Part shown: positions 60,503-64,000 of the stretch, piece after piece | Layout: each line of letters opens with the position of its first letter | Position numbering within the stretch: position 1 is the stretch's first letter | NCBI GenBank assembly: GCA_020723305.1 | Contig: DYJC01000001.1 | Location: forward strand, 248,001-312,000 | Direction of reading: 5' to 3' | Length of the DNA stretch: 64,000 nt | Source of the DNA: Desulfosudis oleivorans | GTDB taxonomy: Bacteria > Desulfobacterota > Desulfobacteria > Desulfobacterales > SURF-7 | Notes under the pieces: generated by a model | Database searches by the model: none | Told to the model about the DNA's origin: nothing | Seen by the model: only the letters and a program-made list of their open reading frames with translations | Position numbers and translations under genes: made by a program

Positions 60503-62590
60503 TCACTTCTTAACCAGGTGATCCAGATGGGTTAAAAACTGATCCGAACCTTTTGTATTCAGTATCCAGAGATAATACATTTTTTGAAATGGAATCGAAT
60601 TTTCTCCCGCATATGAGGCCGGGAACAGCAATACCGGGATTTCATGAAGTTTGATTTTCAGCAGAATCTGGGAAAGCAGTGAGGAAAGAATCTCCTGAGG
60701 GAGGTATTCCTGATCCAGAACAAAAATGTTCACGCTGTTGGTCAGATCAGACAGATTCAGACCGATATCGGACAGGTTGAGAAGGACAATCGCCTTCAGG
60801 GTATCATGTTTTTTCACGGAAAAAAGGTATTTGTTTCTCCGTAATCCCATTTTTTTATATTCACCGGACAATCCGCGATTTGTCAGCGCATTGGGCAACA
60901 GGTCAAGGGCATTCAGCATAAGTCCATTGGATGATGCACGATATGAATTCTCCAGTTCAATCAGATCCTGCGGAAGGGTTTTGTTCAGCTTCCACGGATG
61001 GCTCAATTTCGGTTTATCCATAGCGTCTTTCCGGTATCGGAAATAGGCAAAACTATCCAGAGAGCAAATCCTCGAGTCATTTATTTTTTGTGAACCTTCT
61101 TGAAAAACAAGATTGCTGAACTTATTCTCTGAACCAAAGTAGTTCAGAACATATTCCATATGCAGTGATGAGAATCTGTGTGAGTCATGAACAAAACGAG
61201 CCACCTGATTCAATACCCCAAGCCGAGCCTCAATGATCGGCGAACCAGCCGCTTCATGATGGATCAGCCATGACTTTTCATAAAATCGCAGCATGGCCAT
61301 ATGCCCCTTGATCACGCTGTCTGTCTGATAAATAAAGTGCCTGGCCAGATCCGGATTGCTGTCATACAGTTTTTTATAGGTTTCTTTGATATCCTGGTTA
61401 TCGGACCGGATGGAAGCGTAACGATCCGGCTTCATCATGCCTGTTTTAAAAAAGAACTTCCAGGAAGCCTCGATATCCACCTTGTTGTCAATATAGGTAT
61501 TGTCGTTCTCCACCTGGCTCAGAATGGATAACAATTTCATATGATCTGCCGGATGAATATCGATGATGGCGATACCACACCGGACAAGGTTGCCGCTGCT
61601 GTTTTTGCCGGACAGCTTTCGATACACAACCTGCGCCAGACATTTTATGGAAAACCCTCCTGCGAATTTCACTTCCAGATCCGGTATCACCATGCCGGTC
61701 ACGATCAGTGAATTTTCTTCCGACTCTTCAATTCCAAAGCCGGACCCGGAAATATTCAACACCTTTCTCTGAACCTTCTCCTCTGTAAAAGGATGTTTGA
61801 ACAGAATATCCGGTGATGGAACCAGGGTATGACGCTGACTGCGATATTCACTCGGTTTGAACCTCTGGATCTGATGATTCAGCGGTTCAAGAATGTAGCT
61901 TCGATCCCTGTTGCTGCCGCTCTGCCGTAATATTTTACATTCACCCGAATACAGGGTATGGGTTTCCGATGAAAAAAGGATGTTCACATGGGAATCCGGA
62001 TTGATTTCAAGGTTTGTCTGCTGATATGTCTCCGCTGTTTTGACTTTGAAAGTAAGGGGAGAAAATTCAGTCAACACGCCTTTCTGGACAGAGCCCTCCT
62101 GCATCATCTGGACATTTACACCCTTACAGGGATATCGTCTGACCTTGCGCTTGCCGATTTCCGTATAGGTTTCCGGCAGGGAAAAACTGATTTCATGCGG
62201 ATCCATGCTGATTACTTCCGGAGACACACATAACAGGTTGTTCTCATCTGTGACCAGAAGACTCTGGAACCGGTATGTTTTTAAAATCTGTTGTATCCCG
62301 GCTGTATTTGTCCAGGTGCAGTCCAGCCGGCTTCCGTGACATATCTTTGTAAACAAACTGCGTCGTATGGATCGATTGAATTTCACATGTTTAAAAACAG
62401 CCAGTATGGTACCGCCCTGAAAATTGATATAATTCAGTATATCCACCAGTTGTTCTTTGGAACCGACATTCCGCCTGGATATTTTATCGGTTTTGGATTT
62501 GGTACGGACAAGATGAAATAATTTTTCCGTCTTGGAATTTGTTGAACCGACCGGCCGATAGATTGTATGTTTTTTCTGAATCGATTCCAT
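60503..62590 (-). CDS. Large PilZ-domain protein (c-di-GMP effector candidate)
   Basis: 695 residues without TM or signal. N-terminal region (about 1-120, GTILAVFKHVKFNRSIRRSL) is not recognised. Two PilZ-like beta barrels follow: about 150-240 (KRKVRRYPCKGVNVQMMQEG) and about 250-375 (FKPSEYRSQRHTLVPSPDIL, then VLNISGSGFGIEESEE). The second carries the RxxxR-type and D/NxSxxG c-di-GMP motifs. A C-terminal 300-residue helical/alpha-beta region (ESKYRKDAMD-like, YFRYRKDAMDKPKLSHPW) looks like a GNAT-type or regulatory domain but is unassigned. Probably a second-messenger-controlled effector; output unknown. Convergent with the epimerase gene (6-nt gap). Confidence 0.75.
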   Translation of the reverse strand: MESIQKKHTIYRPVGSTNSKTEKLFHLVRTKSKTDKISRRNVGSKEQLVDILNYINFQGGTILAVFKHVKFNRSIRRSLFTKICHGSRLDCTWTNTAGIQQILKTYRFQSLLVTDENNLLCVSPEVISMDPHEISFSLPETYTEIGKRKVRRYPCKGVNVQMMQEGSVQKGVLTEFSPLTFKVKTAETYQQTNLEINPDSHVNILFSSETHTLYSGECKILRQSGSNRDRSYILEPLNHQIQRFKPSEYRSQRHTLVPSPDILFKHPFTEEKVQRKVLNISGSGFGIEESEENSLIVTGMVIPDLEVKFAGGFSIKCLAQVVYRKLSGKNSSGNLVRCGIAIIDIHPADHMKLLSILSQVENDNTYIDNKVDIEASWKFFFKTGMMKPDRYASIRSDNQDIKETYKKLYDSNPDLARHFIYQTDSVIKGHMAMLRFYEKSWLIHHEAAGSPIIEARLGVLNQVARFVHDSHRFSSLHMEYVLNYFGSENKFSNLVFQEGSQKINDSRICSLDSFAYFRYRKDAMDKPKLSHPWKLNKTLPQDLIELENSYRASSNGLMLNALDLLPNALTNRGLSGEYKKMGLRRNKYLFSVKKHDTLKAIVLLNLSDIGLNLSDLTNSVNIFVLDQEYLPQEILSSLLSQILLKIKLHEIPVLLFPASYAGENSIPFQKMYYLWILNTKGSDQFLTHLDHLVKK

Positions 62591-62995
62591 TTTCGTCCAT
62601 CACCCATTTTTCTGTTTTACATCATTTATGTTATGGAAATCATAACCCAAAATCACATTATTCCTGCAAGATTAGCAAAGATTATACCAGTTTCATATAT
62701 ATCTGCATTTTATTATAATTTCAATCGATTAATCTATTTTCATTCTGCGTGGCCCGATTACATATGAATTGAAGGTGCCTATATTGTGTAAAAGTTTTTA
62801 TAATAATCCTGGTAATTTAATCTAGACATGCAACAGCCGGTTCTCCCGGGTGATCTGTTATGGTTTTTATTCCGGTATTCTGTATCTGTTATTATAAATC
62901 AAATGTGATAATCAAAAAAACAGGTGCGGATTCATACAACAGAATCCAGGATGGATGAATAATAAATCTAAAAAACCGATTTCGAGGTAATTCAA
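62591..62995. other. AT-rich intergenic region between divergent genes
   Basis: Contains the upstream regions of the PilZ gene (minus) and the aminotransferase gene (plus). Short open frames (62567-62767, 62828-62908) have no ribosome site or recognisable motif. No clear promoter pair was found by eye. Confidence 0.5.
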
Positions 62996-64000
62996 TTGGA
63001 TCATAATTTGTTACTTGCAGACCGAACCAGACAGATCAATGCCAGCGCCATTCGGGAAATACTGAAAGCAGCTTCCAGGCCGGGAACGATTTCCCTTGCC
63101 GGCGGAGTTCCTGCACCGGAAAGCTTTCCGATTGAGATCATCCGCAAGCTGTCCAACAAAATATTGGATACCTATGGAGCCGGCGCCCTTCAGTATGATC
63201 TGACCGAAGGATTCCCTCCCCTCTGCAATGCGCTTTCCGGCTATCTGGCCAATAAAGGAATAGCTGCAGAACCGGATGACATTCTGATTACAAGCGGTTC
63301 CCAGGGCGCACTGGATTGCATCGGAAAGATATTGATATCCGCAGGTGATAAGGTTGCGGTGGAAGCGCCGACCTATCTGGGTGCAATTCAGGCGTTTAAT
63401 CCTTATGAACCGGAATATATCCATCTGGATTCCGATGACAATGGCCTGATTCCTTCTTCTCTTGAAAAAGCGATCTCCTCCCACAGGGTGAAATTTGTCT
63501 ATATAGTGCCGAATTTTCAAAACCCAACCGGCAGAACCATCTCATTGGAACGTCGCAGGGAGATTGCTTCAATCATCACCAGACACGATGTGCTTCTGGT
63601 GGAAGATGATCCATATGGAGATCTTCGGTACCAGGGCATTCCGATCCCGGCGATTAAAACCATGGCCGCTCACCATGTAATCTACATCACCAGCCTGTCC
63701 AAGGTGTTTGCCCCTGGCCTGAGAATCGGTTTTTGCCTGGCTCCGCAGAATATACGAAAATGGTTGGTTATTGCCAAGCAGGGTGTAGACCTGCATACCA
63801 GCACCTTTAATCAGGCGCTGGCAGCAGAGTATATCTCAGGAGGCTTCCTGAAAGAAACCCTTCCGGAAATTATCCGGATATATCAACCCAGATGTAAGAA
63901 GATGATTGATACCCTTGATCATTATTTTCCGGATGGATTTCACTGGTCCAGGCCGGATGGCGGCATGTTTATCTGGGTAGAAGGGCCAACGGGATTTGAC
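62996..64000 (+). CDS. PLP-dependent aminotransferase class I/II (LysN/MocR-like fold), partial
   Basis: 335 residues up to the window edge, starting at a TTG (62996) with GAGGT 9 nt upstream; an ATG-only search misses it. Fold-type I landmarks: AIREILKAASRPGTISLAGG, TSGSQGALDCIGKIL, PNFQNPTGRTISLERRREI, the Asp of LLVEDDPYGDLRY and the Schiff-base Lys in YITSLSKVFAPGLRIGF. This resembles 2-aminoadipate/branched-chain aminotransferases (LysN, PLP-dependent). Substrate unknown. The C-terminus lies outside. Confidence 0.92.
   Translation, partial: MDHNLLLADRTRQINASAIREILKAASRPGTISLAGGVPAPESFPIEIIRKLSNKILDTYGAGALQYDLTEGFPPLCNALSGYLANKGIAAEPDDILITSGSQGALDCIGKILISAGDKVAVEAPTYLGAIQAFNPYEPEYIHLDSDDNGLIPSSLEKAISSHRVKFVYIVPNFQNPTGRTISLERRREIASIITRHDVLLVEDDPYGDLRYQGIPIPAIKTMAAHHVIYITSLSKVFAPGLRIGFCLAPQNIRKWLVIAKQGVDLHTSTFNQALAAEYISGGFLKETLPEIIRIYQPRCKKMIDTLDHYFPDGFHWSRPDGGMFIWVEGPTGFD

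Noticed and set aside
63011-63520. 169-codon minus-strand frame near the right edge
   Set aside because: Shadow of the plus-strand aminotransferase, which has all fold-type I motifs but starts with TTG.

Overview
The window reads as a chromosomal stretch from a mid-GC Gram-negative bacterium, most likely an anaerobic member of Desulfobacterota (Desulfobacterales-like). The pointers are an ADP-forming acyl-CoA synthetase, a TunR-type integrase/TOBE regulator typical of sulfate reducers, many PAS-rich hybrid kinases, several TPR and DUF1566 proteins, lipoproteins and an old-yellow-enzyme/dienoyl-CoA-reductase-type flavoprotein. The taxonomic call is inference; there is no rRNA or tRNA in the window.

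Layout. 1-4.65 kb (minus): a metal (copper/silver-type) RND efflux operon DUF3347 - outer-membrane factor - CusB - CusA, with CusA running off the left edge and a good sigma70-like promoter at its head. 4.9-7.8 kb: a small exported protein, a truncated thiolase-like remnant with an operator-like palindrome, and an FMN/FAD/4Fe-4S reductase. 7.9-19.5 kb (minus): a signalling block with two overlapping membrane sensor kinases, a membrane coiled-coil protein, a 764-residue TPR lipoprotein and an unusual receiver-DUF4388-TM-DUF1566 fusion. 19.6-23.2 kb (plus): an XPB-like helicase, an archaeal-type thymidylate synthase homologue and a WecA-like glycosyl-phosphate transferase. 23.4-27.6 kb: hicB with a nonsense-disrupted hicA, leuC/leuD-type dehydratase, an XRE-cupin regulator and a glycosyltransferase-like protein. 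27.8-36.6 kb: VOC protein, IS3 remnant, lipoproteins, a patatin-like lipoprotein, a chemoreceptor, a D,D-carboxypeptidase, an internally deleted SDR and a TunR-like regulator. 36.7-45.5 kb: TSUP permease, crotonase, prfC, a TPR protein, acyl-CoA synthetase (ADP-forming) and a DUF1566 lipoprotein. 45.5-55.1 kb: response regulator plus hybrid kinase, UPF0210/ACT pair, darP, a flavoprotein, a long-chain acyl-CoA synthetase and a YceH homologue. 55.2-64 kb: oxidative-stress genes (MsrAB, ferritin-like/receiver fusion, thiol peroxidase), fumarase, a TIGR01777 epimerase, a PilZ protein and an aminotransferase that runs off the right edge.

The strongest non-gene signal is a family of short palindromic mobile elements. 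Five copies are exactly 122 bp long, share the 15-bp terminal inverted repeat GAGCCAATTTCAAAA and are flanked by 4-bp direct repeats (TAAT, AAAA, AGGT, AGGT, ATAA). A sixth, 142-bp element has nearly the same ends but an unrelated core. One 122-bp copy sits inside the chemoreceptor gene. Because 122 + 4 = 126 bp is 42 codons, the reading frame is kept, and this copy is the only one of the five with no stop codon in that frame. This is a MITE-like, protein-compatible element family comparable in behaviour to Rickettsia palindromic elements.

Several genes look broken or remodelled: hicA (in-frame stop), the SDR (lost YxxxK region), a thiolase N-terminus and an IS3 OrfA N-terminus.
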